Below, in pieces: positions 44,832 to 55,227 of a DNA stretch of 64,000 bases. The stretch's first letter is position 1, and each line of letters begins with the position of its first letter. The notes beneath the pieces were generated by a model. The model was not told the DNA's origin. It saw only the letters and a list, made by a program, of their open reading frames with translations, and searched no databases. The position numbers and the translations under genes were made by a program. The stretch covers positions 62,001 to 126,000 of the forward strand of contig NZ_NOIH01000026.1 in assembly GCF_002245655.1 (NCBI RefSeq). The letters run 5' to 3'. The DNA is from Thauera propionica. Its GTDB lineage: Bacteria > Pseudomonadota > Gammaproteobacteria > Burkholderiales > Rhodocyclaceae.

Positions 44832-46148
44832 TCAGGGTCTGGCGAGCACATCCGCCAGCGCCAATGTCGCGCCGGCCACCTCGGCCAGGCGACGCCCCTG
44901 GCTCATCGCCGTCTGGCGCAGCAGGCGGTAGGCCTCGTCCTCGGACAGGCCGCGGCAGGACATCAGAAGGCCCTTGGCGCGCTCGATCAGCTTGCGTTCC
45001 TCCAGCGCGGCGCGCGCCGCGTCGAGCTCGTCGCTCATGGCCTGCAGCCGCTGCGACTGGGCGTGGAGGAGATCGACGATGGAGCGCCCCAGGCGCGGGC
45101 CGAGCGGTTCGGCGCCCGGCGCCTCGACCCGCTCGGCGCCTGGCGCCGTGCGGGCGGGCACCGCTTCGTCGGCAAGCTCGCCGCCCATGAGCATCTCCAG
45201 CGGCGCCCGCGGCTCGGATGCGGCGGACAAGGCCTGCAGCAGACTCGCTTGGTTGCGCGCCTCGTCCCGCGTCGCGGCGATCTTGCGCGCGCAGGCCTCG
45301 CCCAGGCCGCGCGCCAGCGCCACCTCGACCTCGTGCAACTGGTCGAGGCGCTGCGAGCAGCACGCGAACCAGCCCTCCGCGCGGGCGGAATCCAATGGCG
45401 CCCCGGGGCCGGACGCAAGCAGCACGCGGCGCAGCCGCTCGAGCTCGGCCAGCGGCATGATGGATTGCAGTGCCTGCCACTGGCGCAGCACCTCGACGCC
45501 GCAGAAGGCCTCGAAGCGCCGGAAGCACTGGGACTGCGCCTCGACCAGGTACTGGATGGCCTGCACGGCATCGGCCGCCGGATGCCCCGCTGCGAATGAC
45601 GCCGCGCCCAGCGCCCGCTCCTGTCCGGCAAACTCCTTGCCCTGCATCAGGTTGAAGAGCGCCACCAGCAGCCGTGAAACCTCCGGGTCCACCGCAACGT
45701 CGGCCGCATCGAACACCAGCGCGAGCAGCGCGCCGACGATCTCGCTGTAACGTGCGGTCGCCGCGTCGGGGCGGCAGCGCTGAGCGGCAACGTCGGCGCG
45801 CACCTCGGGCAAGGCATCGAGCGCATGCAGCGCGAGCGCAATGCGGGTGAACAGCCTGGCGCCGCCCAGCACCGACGCTCCGGCACGCTCGCCGCCCAGT
45901 TCGGGCCGGTCGAGCCAGGCCCGCACCTCGGCCTCCGCCGCCCGGCTGGCATCGAGCTGCGCCTCGCGCTGGGCGCCGAATCGTGCGCCGTCCGACGCGA
46001 GGAAGACATTCGAGGCGCCGCGTTCACGCTGCAGCTGGTGCACGAGTTCGCTCACCGCCTGCACCAGCTCGCAACTGAGCGCGAGCCGTTCGAGATCGTC
46101 GATTTCGCAGCGGCGCGCTGCGAGCAGGAATGCGAGCGCCGTCTTCAT
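44832..46148 (-). CDS. nasR: Nitrate-responsive NIT-ANTAR transcription antiterminator
   Basis: 438 residues from the ATG at 46148, with GGAGG 6 bases upstream. A helical NIT sensor domain (about 25-290; QLQRERGASNVFLAS is its typical start) binds nitrate or nitrite. A C-terminal ANTAR domain (about 375-430; LEERKLIERAKGLLMSCRGLSEDEAYRLLRQTAM) binds hexaloop RNA hairpins. In Klebsiella NasR lets polymerase pass the nasF leader terminator when nitrate is present. Here it lies directly upstream of such a leader. A single-protein NasR system, not the NasS-NasT pair seen in many other proteobacteria. Confidence 0.92.
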   Translation of the reverse strand: MKTALAFLLAARRCEIDDLERLALSCELVQAVSELVHQLQRERGASNVFLASDGARFGAQREAQLDASRAAEAEVRAWLDRPELGGERAGASVLGGARLFTRIALALHALDALPEVRADVAAQRCRPDAATARYSEIVGALLALVFDAADVAVDPEVSRLLVALFNLMQGKEFAGQERALGAASFAAGHPAADAVQAIQYLVEAQSQCFRRFEAFCGVEVLRQWQALQSIMPLAELERLRRVLLASGPGAPLDSARAEGWFACCSQRLDQLHEVEVALARGLGEACARKIAATRDEARNQASLLQALSAASEPRAPLEMLMGGELADEAVPARTAPGAERVEAPGAEPLGPRLGRSIVDLLHAQSQRLQAMSDELDAARAALEERKLIERAKGLLMSCRGLSEDEAYRLLRQTAMSQGRRLAEVAGATLALADVLARP

Positions 46149-46247
46149 GCCGTCCTCCGGGGGTGTGGGGTCTGCGCGACGGAGTCGCACCCATGGAGAC
46201 AAGCAAGAGCCGTGCGCGCGTCCGAGCGCCGCCGCGCACGCGTGGTC

Positions 46248-46267
46248 GACCGGGGCGTGGCCCGGTC
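46248..46267 (-). terminator. Hairpin after bluB, possible weak terminator
   Basis: A 7-bp perfect stem GACCGGG/CCCGGTC with a 6-base loop lies 11 bp after the bluB stop on the minus strand. There is no T tract, so factor-independent termination is unlikely; it may protect the 3' end or pause polymerase before nasR. Confidence 0.3.
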
Positions 46268-46278
46268 GCGCAACGCCC

Positions 46279-47019
46279 CTACTTCAGGATCGGCCGCACA
46301 CGCCCGATTTCCTCAACCAGACGCCCGCCCGCCTCGTCGGCCTTGCCCCGCCAGCCGTCGAAGTGCAGCAGTTCGGTCAGCGGCATGCGCTTGAGCCAGC
46401 CGGCCGACTCCAGCTCGGGCTTGTCGTAGAAATGGCTGACGTAGCCGATGCACAGATAGGCGATCGGCACGATGTCCTGCGGAATGCCGAGCGCCTCGCG
46501 CAAGGTCTGCTGGTGCAGGATGCTGACCCAACCCACGCCTAGGCCCTCGGCGCGGGCGGCAAGCCACAGGTTCTGCACCGCGCACACCGCGCTATAGACG
46601 TCCATCGCGCCGATGTGGGTACGGCCGATCACCACCGGGCCGTTGCGGCTGCGGTCGCAGGTGATGCACAGGTTGACCGGCGCCTCGAGGATGCCTTCGA
46701 GCTTGAGCTTGCGATAGGTGTCGCGCTTGCCCTCCTCGAACATCAGCTCAGCCTCGGCATGGGCGGCGCGGAAGTCGGCTTGGATCTTCTGCCGCACTTC
46801 GCGCGAGCGCACGAGCACGAAATCCCACGGCTGCATGAAGCCGACCGACGGCGCATGGTGGGCGGCCGTCAGTACGCGCGCGAGCACCTCGTCCGGAATC
46901 GGGTCGGGCAGGAACTGGCCGCGCACGTCGCGCCGGGTATGGATGGCACGATAGACGGCGGCGCGCTCTTCGGCGCTGAACTGCGGATCGGCCTGGACGG
47001 CCTGCGAAGGACTGCTCAT
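46279..47019 (-). CDS. bluB: 5,6-dimethylbenzimidazole synthase
   Basis: 246 residues from the ATG at 47019 with AAGGGG 7 bases upstream. BluB-specific nitroreductase-like segments: YRAIHTRRDVRGQFLPDPIPDEVL, AHHAPSVGFMQPWDFVLV, and GRTHIGAMDVYSAVCAVQNLWLAARAEGLGVGWVSI. It cleaves FMNH2 with O2 to make the lower ligand of vitamin B12. A cobalamin riboswitch directly upstream confirms the pathway. No other cob gene is adjacent. Confidence 0.95.
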   Translation of the reverse strand: MSSPSQAVQADPQFSAEERAAVYRAIHTRRDVRGQFLPDPIPDEVLARVLTAAHHAPSVGFMQPWDFVLVRSREVRQKIQADFRAAHAEAELMFEEGKRDTYRKLKLEGILEAPVNLCITCDRSRNGPVVIGRTHIGAMDVYSAVCAVQNLWLAARAEGLGVGWVSILHQQTLREALGIPQDIVPIAYLCIGYVSHFYDKPELESAGWLKRMPLTELLHFDGWRGKADEAGGRLVEEIGRVRPILK

Positions 47020-47036
47020 GAAATTCCCCTTGTCGT

Positions 47037-47072
47037 CGAGCAGTGGACAGCCGCCGACCAGGCGGCTGCTCG
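47037..47072 (-). promoter_or_regulatory. Expression-platform hairpin after the cobalamin aptamer
   Basis: On the minus strand AGCCGCC pairs with GGCGGCT around a 5-base loop, and CGAGC at the base pairs with GCTCG. It lies between the aptamer and the bluB ribosome binding site. There is no T run, so control is more likely at translation or by Rho than by intrinsic termination. Confidence 0.5.
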
Positions 47073-47075
47073 ATA

Positions 47076-47246
47076 CGCTTCGGGGCCGGTCTTCCGGCTG
47101 TGGATCATCTCGTCCGGGCGCCTTCCCGGTCCTTGCGGACCAGTGGCTGGGCAAACCTTGCCCGGACAATCCCCATCACGGCGCTGGGCGCGCAGCGGAG
47201 TTGCACCGCTTTCCCGATTCTCCCGCGACTGGCACGGGCACCCCGA
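47076..47246 (-). ncRNA. Cobalamin riboswitch (bluB leader)
   Basis: The minus strand reads GGTGCC...GGGAATCGGGAA-like core, then GTGCAACTCCGCTGC, GCCACTGG, GGGAAGGCGCCCG and the B12-box-like AGCCGGAAGACCGGCC, in the conserved order of the AdoCbl aptamer. The whole lies 57-227 bases upstream of bluB. Ligand binding should reduce bluB expression when B12 is plentiful. Confidence 0.92.
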
Positions 47247-47295
47247 AGCTCGAAGGGCGAGAGATTACCCCAAAGGCAGGCCTCGCCGGAACCGC

Positions 47296-48048
47296 TCAGC
47301 CGCGCTGGCGACGCGCCTCGAACAGGCAGATCCCGCTCGCGACCGATACGTTCAGGCTCTCGACGCTGCCGTGCATCGGAATGCGGGCGAGTTCATCGCA
47401 GGTCTCACGCGTCAGGCGGCGCAGGCCGTCGCCTTCGGCGCCCAGCACCCAGGCCACGGGCACCTTCTGGTCGATCTCGTAGAGCGACTTGTCGGCTTCG
47501 CCAGCAGCGCCGACCACCCACACGCCCGCCTCCTGCATCTCGCGCAATGCGCGGGCCAGGTTGGTGACGGTGATGTAGGGCACGGTGTCGGCCGCACCAC
47601 TGGCGACCTTGACCGCGGTGGCGTTGAGGCCGACCGCACGGTCCTTGGGCGCCACCACCGCATGCGCGCCGGCGGCGTCTGCCACGCGCAGGCAGGCGCC
47701 GAGGTTGTGCGGGTCCTGCACGCCATCGAGCACCAGGATCAGCGCGTTCTCGTCGAGGCTGTCGAGCACGTCAGCGAGCTTGATGTCGCGCCGCGTGGCG
47801 TCGACCTTGGCCACCACGCCCTGGTGGCGACGCGTGCCGACCAGCGCGTCGAGCTTGTCGCCCTCGCTGGGCGTGATGCGCGCACCGGCGGCCTCCGCCT
47901 GGGCGACGAACTTGCGCACGCGCGCATCCTTGCGGTCGCCCGACAGGAAGATCTCCAGCACCGAATCCGGCGCGTGGCGCAGCTTGGCAGAAACGGCATG
48001 GAAGCCGTAGATCAGACGGGTGGAGGCGGTTTCTGGGGCTTTAGCCAC
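47296..48048 (-). CDS. rlmB: 23S rRNA (guanosine-2251-2'-O)-methyltransferase
   Basis: 250 residues from a GTG at 48048 (AAGGGAA upstream) that overlaps the rnr stop. N-terminal L30e-like substrate domain (YGFHAVSAKLRHAPDSV) and SPOUT fold with the knot motifs LVLDGVQDPHNLGACLRVADAAGAH, VLGAEGDGLRRL and ESLNVSVASGICLFE. The rnr-rlmB pair is the usual order. Confidence 0.94.
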   Translation of the reverse strand: MAKAPETASTRLIYGFHAVSAKLRHAPDSVLEIFLSGDRKDARVRKFVAQAEAAGARITPSEGDKLDALVGTRRHQGVVAKVDATRRDIKLADVLDSLDENALILVLDGVQDPHNLGACLRVADAAGAHAVVAPKDRAVGLNATAVKVASGAADTVPYITVTNLARALREMQEAGVWVVGAAGEADKSLYEIDQKVPVAWVLGAEGDGLRRLTRETCDELARIPMHGSVESLNVSVASGICLFEARRQRG

Positions 48049-51000
48049 GGCGGGTTCCCTTGGTCGAGGTCTTGCCGCCAGAACGTGCGGCCGGTTTGGA
48101 GGCGCGCGATTCTACCGGCTCGGCAGCGGTCGCGGATGCCTTCGCCGCCTTCGCGGCGGTTTTCTTCACCGGCTTGGCCGCGGGCTTCGCCTTGGCGCTT
48201 GCCTTCGACTTCGCCTTGGCCGCGGGCGTCTTTGCCTTCTTCGCCGGCTTGTCCTCCGTCTTCTCCGCCGCCTTGCGCTTCTTGCCCGCCCGCACGCTGG
48301 CCGCCTCTTCGGCCGCGAGCTTCTGCGCGGCGGCGTCCTGATCGACCGCCTTCTGCCAGATATCGTCGAGCACGCTCGGTTGCGCCACCTTCGGCGCGGG
48401 CACTACCGCCCCGGCCCTGGCGCGCGATCTGCGCGCCGGCGTAACAGGTGCAGGCGCCGCCTCAGGCACAGGCTGAACCTTGGCCCGCGGCTTACGCACC
48501 GGCTTCGCCGCGGTGGCGTCCGGGGCGATCACGTCCTCGGCCGGTGCGGCGGCAGGCTTCACCCGCGCCTTCCTCGCCGGCTTGGCGGCCTCCACGGCGG
48601 GCGCCACGTCCGGTGCAGCCTCGGCAGCCGCCGCCAGCGCGACCGTTTCAACGGCTGCCTTCTTCCTGCGCGCACGGCGGGGCGTGGCGGCCTCGGCCTC
48701 CTCGACCTCGACAGCCACTGCGGCAGGTTTCTCGACCGCCAGCGGACCTTCGATCAGGCGGAAGTCGATCTTGTTGGTGGCCATGTCGACCCGCACCAAC
48801 TGCACCTTGACCCGATCCGACAGGCGGAATTGCTTGCCCGTGCGCTCGCCCAGCAGGGCGTGGCGAGTCTCGTCGTAGTGGAAGTAGTCGCTGCCCAGGT
48901 CGGAAATGTGCAGCAGGCCCTCGATGAAGATGTCGTCGAGGGCGACGAAGAGGCCGAAGGACACGACCGCCGACACGCTGCCGGTGAAGATCTCGCCGAC
49001 GCGGTCCTGCATGAAGTAGCACTTGAGGAAGGCGACCACATCACGCGTGGCCTCGTCGGCGCGGCGCTCGGTCATCGAGCAGTGCAGGCCGATCTGCTCC
49101 CAGTCGCCGGGCCGGTACTCACCGCCTTCCAGCGCAGCCTTGATGCCGCGATGCACGAGCAGGTCGGGATAGCGCCGGATCGGCGAGGTGAAGTGGGTGT
49201 AGGCCTCGTAGGCGAGGCCGAAGTGGCCGACGTTGTCCGGGCTGTACATCGCCTGCTTGAGCGAACGCAGCATCACCGTCTGCAGCAGCTGCGCGTCCGG
49301 GCGGTCCCTGACCTGCTCGAGCAGCTTGGCGAAATCGCCGGCGCGCGGCTCATCCCCACCACCGAGCCCGAGGCCGAACTCCTTCAGGAACTCGCGCAGC
49401 TTGGCGAGCTTGTCCTCGGAGGGCGACTCGTGGATGCGGTACAGCGCCGGATGCTCGCGCTTGGCGAGGAAGTCGGACGCGCACACGTTCGCGGCAAGCA
49501 TGCATTCCTCGATCAGGCGGTGGGCGTCGTTGCGCACCTCGGGCACGATCTGCGCGATCTTGCCGTTGTCGTCGAAGATCATCCGCGTTTCGGTGGTCTC
49601 GAAGTCGATCGCGCCGCGCTTGGCGCGCGCCTTCAGCAACACGCGGAAGAGCTGGTCGAGGTTCTCGAGGTGCGGCAGCAGATCGGTCAGTTCGTTGCGC
49701 ACCACCGGATCCTTGTCGTACAGCGCCGCAGCCACCTTGGTGTAGGTGAGGCGCGCGTGCGACCAGATCACCGCGGGATAGAAGCGGTAGGACTTGATGT
49801 CGCCCGTCATCGAAATCGCCATGTCGGCGACCATCGCCAGACGCTCGACCTGCGGGTTCAGCGAACACAGGCCGTTGGAGAGCTTCTCCGGCAGCATCGG
49901 GATGACGCGGCGCGGGAAATACACCGAGTTGCCGCGGTCGAAGGCATCCTTGTCCAGCCCCTTGCCCGCCTCGACGTAATGCGACACATCGGCAATCGCG
50001 ACGATGAGGCGGAAACCCTTGCCCTGCTTCTCGCAGTACACCGCGTCATCGAAGTCCTTGGCGGTCTCACCGTCGATCGTGACCAGTGGCAGCTGGGTCA
50101 GGTCCTCGCGGCCCGCCCAGTCCTTCTTGCGCACCGCCGCCGGCAGCTTGCGCGTCTCGGCCTTGGCTTCCGCCGAGAAATCGAACGGCAGATCATGCTT
50201 GCGCAGCGCGATCTCGATCTCCATGCCCGGGTCGGCGTAGTTGCCGAGCACCTCGACGATGCGGCCGATGGGCTGGGCGAACTTGGTCGGCTGCTCCACC
50301 AGTTCGACGGTGACGATCTGCCCCGGTTCCGGCTTCTTGCGCCCGCCGGGGGCAACGAGGATGTCCTGCGCCAGGCGGCGGTTCTCGGGCACGACGATCA
50401 TCACGCCATGCTCGTTGATGATGCGGCCGACCACGCGCGTGTTGGCGCGCTCGAGCACCTCGACCAGCTTGCCCTCAGGGCGTCCGCGTCGGTCCTGGCC
50501 GGAAATCCGCACCAGGACGCGGTCGCCGTGCAGCACTTCGCGCATCTCACGCGGGCCGAGGAAAATATCCGGCCCGCCATCGTCACGGCGCAGGAAACCG
50601 AAGCCGTCCGGGTGGCCCTCGACGCGGCCCTTGATCAGGTCGGCCTTCGCCGGCAGCAGGTAGGCGTCGCGGCGGTTGCGCACAATCTGGCCGTCGCGCT
50701 CCATGGCGCGCAGCCGGCGGTCGAAGTGTTCGCGTTCGTGCGCCTGGATGTCGAGTGCGTCCGCCAATTCGGCGAAAGGCATCGGCACGCCGCGCTCCGC
50801 CAGTACCTGCAGCACGTATTCGCGGCTGGGCAGGGGCTGCTCGTACTTCTGCGATTCGCGTTCGTGGAAGGGATCGGCCTGCCGGATCGCACTGGTGTGC
50901 GCGGCTGCCGCTTTGCGCGCCGCGCGGCTGCGCCCGGCGCCCGGCGCGGCGGCCCTGCCGGTCTGGCGCGCCGCTGAAGGCGCAGCGCCCCGATCTGCGG

Positions 51001-51055
51001 CATTGCGCTTGGTCGGCGTGGTGTTCTTTTGGGTGTTTTTCGTTCTTCGAGTCAT
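48041..51055 (-). CDS. rnr: Ribonuclease R with a long basic C-terminal tail
   Basis: 1004 residues from the ATG at 51055; a TTG at 51061 is in frame. An N-terminal basic leader is followed by a winged-helix/cold-shock region and the RNB core (TIDGETAKDFDDAVY with the catalytic Asp cluster; RFYPAVIWSHARLTY; TSPIRRYPDLLVHR) and an S1 domain (GEIFTGSVSAVVSFGLFVALDD...GLLHIS). E. coli RNase R has 813 residues. Here about 230 extra residues after the S1 domain are Ala/Lys/Pro/Arg-rich, histone-H1-like repeats (KPVRKPRAK, KAKSKASAKAKPAAKPVKK). The tail may bind RNA or ribosomes. Confidence 0.93.
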   Translation of the reverse strand: MTRRTKNTQKNTTPTKRNAADRGAAPSAARQTGRAAAPGAGRSRAARKAAAAHTSAIRQADPFHERESQKYEQPLPSREYVLQVLAERGVPMPFAELADALDIQAHEREHFDRRLRAMERDGQIVRNRRDAYLLPAKADLIKGRVEGHPDGFGFLRRDDGGPDIFLGPREMREVLHGDRVLVRISGQDRRGRPEGKLVEVLERANTRVVGRIINEHGVMIVVPENRRLAQDILVAPGGRKKPEPGQIVTVELVEQPTKFAQPIGRIVEVLGNYADPGMEIEIALRKHDLPFDFSAEAKAETRKLPAAVRKKDWAGREDLTQLPLVTIDGETAKDFDDAVYCEKQGKGFRLIVAIADVSHYVEAGKGLDKDAFDRGNSVYFPRRVIPMLPEKLSNGLCSLNPQVERLAMVADMAISMTGDIKSYRFYPAVIWSHARLTYTKVAAALYDKDPVVRNELTDLLPHLENLDQLFRVLLKARAKRGAIDFETTETRMIFDDNGKIAQIVPEVRNDAHRLIEECMLAANVCASDFLAKREHPALYRIHESPSEDKLAKLREFLKEFGLGLGGGDEPRAGDFAKLLEQVRDRPDAQLLQTVMLRSLKQAMYSPDNVGHFGLAYEAYTHFTSPIRRYPDLLVHRGIKAALEGGEYRPGDWEQIGLHCSMTERRADEATRDVVAFLKCYFMQDRVGEIFTGSVSAVVSFGLFVALDDIFIEGLLHISDLGSDYFHYDETRHALLGERTGKQFRLSDRVKVQLVRVDMATNKIDFRLIEGPLAVEKPAAVAVEVEEAEAATPRRARRKKAAVETVALAAAAEAAPDVAPAVEAAKPARKARVKPAAAPAEDVIAPDATAAKPVRKPRAKVQPVPEAAPAPVTPARRSRARAGAVVPAPKVAQPSVLDDIWQKAVDQDAAAQKLAAEEAASVRAGKKRKAAEKTEDKPAKKAKTPAAKAKSKASAKAKPAAKPVKKTAAKAAKASATAAEPVESRASKPAARSGGKTSTKGTRRG

Positions 51056-51082
51056 TGACAATCTTCTTTCAGTGCTTATAAT
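51055..51082 (+). promoter_or_regulatory. Consensus promoter of the first tRNA-Leu gene
   Basis: TTGACA (51055-51060) and TATAAT (51077-51082), both perfect, are separated by 16 bp and lie 13 bp before the tRNA. The -35 box overlaps the divergent rnr start codon, so rnr must be transcribed from within or beyond the tRNA promoter region or by a leaderless-like short 5' end. Confidence 0.88.
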
Positions 51083-51094
51083 GCGCGTCTTCTT

Positions 51095-51179
<85 letters not shown>

Positions 51180-51191
51180 GTTTCACAGGAA

Positions 51192-51216
51192 AGCCGCTCT
51201 TCGGAGCGGCTTTTTT
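51192..51216 (+). terminator. Terminator of tRNA-Leu copy 1
   Basis: Stem AGCCGCTC/GAGCGGCT with a TTCG tetraloop followed by seven T residues, starting 12 bases after the tRNA end. Classic intrinsic terminator. Confidence 0.93.
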
Positions 51217-51311
51217 GTTGTCCGTTGGTTTGTCGCATGCCATCCGCAACGCACTCGCCTCCACGGACGATGCCGATACCCGCCACCGCAAGCGAAGTGG
51301 CGAAGAAAGAC

Positions 51312-51340
51312 TTTGCAGGCGCAGAAACCTTTGCTATTAT
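51312..51340 (+). promoter_or_regulatory. Promoter of the second tRNA-Leu gene
   Basis: TTTGCA (51312-51317) and TATTAT (51335-51340) with a 17-bp spacer lie 10 bp before the second tRNA. Weaker match than the promoter of copy 1, but well spaced and placed after the first terminator, so the two copies are separate units. Confidence 0.75.
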
Positions 51341-51350
51341 GCGCCTCCCT

Positions 51351-51435
<85 letters not shown>

Positions 51436-51447
51436 GTTGCAGGGAAA

Positions 51448-51471
51448 AGCCGGCTAAAAGCCGGCTTTTTT
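51448..51471 (+). terminator. Terminator of tRNA-Leu copy 2
   Basis: Stem AGCCGGCT/AGCCGGCT with an AAA loop followed by six T residues, 13 bases after the tRNA. The following 51472-51674 stretch up to the purA stop shows no gene I can support. Confidence 0.92.
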
Positions 51472-51674
51472 CGTTTACGCCGCCGTTCGTGCCGGCCCGT
51501 GCCGCCAGCGCTGAATCGGACATTGCCGCAGCACGCACGACGCTGGCCGGAAACGAGGAAGCGGCGCCCCCGGCAACAGGGTCACCTGGGGCGACCCTGC
51601 GCACGAACGACACCGCTTCCATCACGAAGCAGGCGCGGCCAGACAGCGGCCAACGCGAGCTTTCGAACCGACGC

Positions 51675-52988
<1,314 letters not shown>

Positions 52989-54143
52989 TTACTCTCCCTG
53001 TAACGGCACGATCGCCCAGCGATCTCCCCGCTTCACCAGTTGCCGGTCGCAGCCGGCCTCGTTCCAAGTTCCATCATGTCCGGGTAGCGCGGTGACGACG
53101 ATCTCGCCACGCGCACGCAGTGCCGCCACCTCCCGGCCGAGCTCCGCATCGTCGACGCAGGGCGCGAGAATGCCCGCGGCCTCGCCGCGCGCAGGCAACC
53201 GCCAGACCAGCTCGCGCAGGTCGAGGCTGAAGCCGGTCGCCGGCCGCGCACGACCGAAGGCTTCGCCCACGCGGTCGTAGCGGCCGCCCAGCGCGAGCGC
53301 CGCGGGCGAGTCCGCGCCGTAGGCCGCGAAGACGATACCGCTGTGATAGTGATAGCCACGCAGATCCGACAGGTCAAAACTGATCGGCAGGTCGGCCAGC
53401 GCCGCGGCAAGCTGACGCAGTTCGCCCAGCAAGCCAGCGATCTCCTCGTCCTGCGGCAGGCAGGCGGCCGCCCGCTCGAGCACCTCCGGCCCACCGTAGA
53501 GGCCCGGCAGCGCCAGTAGCGCCGTACGCACCGGTTCAGCGACGTCATCGAGCACGACCTGCAGCGTGGGCACGTCCTTGGCCTGCAGCAGGTCGAACAG
53601 TTCCTCCTCCCGCCCCGGCACCAGGCCGGCACGCGCAGCGAGCGCGTGAAAGAGACCGACGTGGCCGATATCGATGCGCGACGCCGGCACCTCAGCCAGA
53701 CGCAACACCTCGGCCAGCAGGCGCAGGATCTCGACGTCCGCCTCGATGCCGGCATGGCCATAGAGTTCGGCGCCCAGTTGCAGCGGCTCGCGGGTGGCGG
53801 TTAGCGTTGACGGCAGCGTGTGCAGGGCGCTGCCGCAATAGCACAGCCGCGAGACGCCCTGGCGATTGAGCAGATGCGCATCGATGCGCGTCACCTGCGG
53901 AGTCATGTCGGCACGCACACCCATGGTGCGACCCGACAGCTGATCCACCAGCTTGAAGGTGCGCAGCTTGAGGTCCTGCCCGGCACCGGTAGTGAGCGAA
54001 TCAAGGTACTCGAGCAGCGGCGGCATCACCAGCTGATAGCCGCGAACGCGGAAGGCATCGAGCAGCCGGCGACGCAAGGTCTCGAGCTGGTGGGCTTCGG
54101 ACGGCAGGGCGTCCTGGATGTGATCGGGCAATACCCAGCGCAT
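52989..54143 (-). CDS. hisZ: ATP phosphoribosyltransferase regulatory subunit
   Basis: 384 residues. A histidyl-tRNA-synthetase-like fold without aminoacylation: [12 protein letters not shown], the class II motif 1 region, [14 protein letters not shown] (motif 2-like) and [13 protein letters not shown]. It partners the short HisG in organisms lacking the long form; hisG is not in this window. Distinct from hisS at 61.2-62.5 kb, which has the full catalytic set. Confidence 0.92.
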   Translation of the reverse strand: MRWVLPDHIQDALPSEAHQLETLRRRLLDAFRVRGYQLVMPPLLEYLDSLTTGAGQDLKLRTFKLVDQLSGRTMGVRADMTPQVTRIDAHLLNRQGVSRLCYCGSALHTLPSTLTATREPLQLGAELYGHAGIEADVEILRLLAEVLRLAEVPASRIDIGHVGLFHALAARAGLVPGREEELFDLLQAKDVPTLQVVLDDVAEPVRTALLALPGLYGGPEVLERAAACLPQDEEIAGLLGELRQLAAALADLPISFDLSDLRGYHYHSGIVFAAYGADSPAALALGGRYDRVGEAFGRARPATGFSLDLRELVWRLPARGEAAGILAPCVDDAELGREVAALRARGEIVVTALPGHDGTWNEAGCDRQLVKRGDRWAIVPLQGE

Positions 54144-54149
54144 GGGGGT

Positions 54150-54335
54150 TCAGCTCAAGACGAAAAGAAGCAGCACACCCGCCAGCATCGAGGTCAGGCC
54201 GATGAAGCGGATCTGACCGTCGGCCATGCTGGCGAGACGCAAAAAAGTTTCGCGCCAGGCGGCTGGCGCGACGAAAGGAAGGATGCCTTCGATGATCAGC
54301 ATCAGCGCGAAGGCAGTCAACAGGGAAGCACCCAT
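54150..54335 (-). CDS. Small membrane protein, DUF2065
   Basis: 61 residues, two membrane segments (about 6-24 and 41-60), with the DUF2065 pattern MLIIEGILPFVAPAAWRE. It sits 7 bp after hflC and 6 bp before hisZ. Members of this family regularly follow hflKC, so a role with the HflKC/FtsH complex is possible but unproven. Confidence 0.85.
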   Translation of the reverse strand: MGASLLTAFALMLIIEGILPFVAPAAWRETFLRLASMADGQIRFIGLTSMLAGVLLLFVLS

Positions 54336-54342
54336 GGGGGAA

Positions 54343-55227
54343 TCAGTTCCTTGCGGAGCCCCCGGCGTCCTTCATGAAGCGGAAGAAGTCCGAACTCGGG
54401 TCCACCACCAGAACGTCGTCCTTGCCGGCAAAGCTGGCGCGGTAGGCTTCAAGACTGCGGTAGAAGGAGTAGAAGGACGGATTCTTGCCGAACGCCTCAG
54501 CGTAGATCGCGGTCGCCTTGGCGTCGCCTTCACCCTTGACCTGCTGAGCACTGCGATAGGCCTCGGCCACGATGACCTCACGCTGACGATCGGCATCGGC
54601 CCGGATCTTCTCGGCCTCGGCGGCACCCTGCGAGCGCAGTTCGTTTGCCACACGCTTGCGCTCGGCCTCCATGCGGCGATAAACGGACTCCGACACCTCG
54701 TTGGGCAGATCGACGCGCTTGAGGCGCACATCGACGATCTGCACGCCGATGGTACGGGCGTCGCGGTCGGCGCGCTCGCGCATCTGATCCATGATGAGCT
54801 CACGCTCGCCGGACACCACGTCGTGCACCGTGCGGCGGCCGAACTCCTCGCGCAGGCCGGCATTGACCGTCTGCGTGAGGCGGGTACGCGCACGCGCCTC
54901 GTCGCCCGCGACCGACTCGTAGTAGAGGCGCGGATCAACGATGCGCCACTTCACGAAGTGGTCCACCAGCACGTTCTTCTTCTCGGAGGTGATGAAGCGC
55001 TCGGGCTCCGCGGTATCCATGGTCAGGATGCGTTTGTCGAAGTAGCGCACGTTCTGGATCAGCGGCAGCTTGAACTTGAGACCCGGCTCGTCAATGACTT
55101 CCTTGATCTCGCCAAGCTGGAACACCATCGCGTGCTGGCGCTGGTCTACGGTAAACAGCGATGCCGACGCGATCAGGATGATGACCAGCAGCGCGCCGCC
55201 AATCAGGGGAAACTTGTCACGCATCAT
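54343..55227 (-). CDS. hflC: FtsH modulator HflC
   Basis: 294 residues. One N-terminal membrane anchor (8-27) and a SPFH/band-7 domain (FTVDQRQHAMVFQLGEIKEVI...). A coiled-coil region rich in Glu/Ala/Arg (ELRSQGAAEAEKIRADADRQ) follows. It overlaps hflK by 4 bp and forms the periplasmic HflKC cage around FtsH. Confidence 0.95.
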   Translation of the reverse strand: MMRDKFPLIGGALLVIILIASASLFTVDQRQHAMVFQLGEIKEVIDEPGLKFKLPLIQNVRYFDKRILTMDTAEPERFITSEKKNVLVDHFVKWRIVDPRLYYESVAGDEARARTRLTQTVNAGLREEFGRRTVHDVVSGERELIMDQMRERADRDARTIGVQIVDVRLKRVDLPNEVSESVYRRMEAERKRVANELRSQGAAEAEKIRADADRQREVIVAEAYRSAQQVKGEGDAKATAIYAEAFGKNPSFYSFYRSLEAYRASFAGKDDVLVVDPSSDFFRFMKDAGGSARN

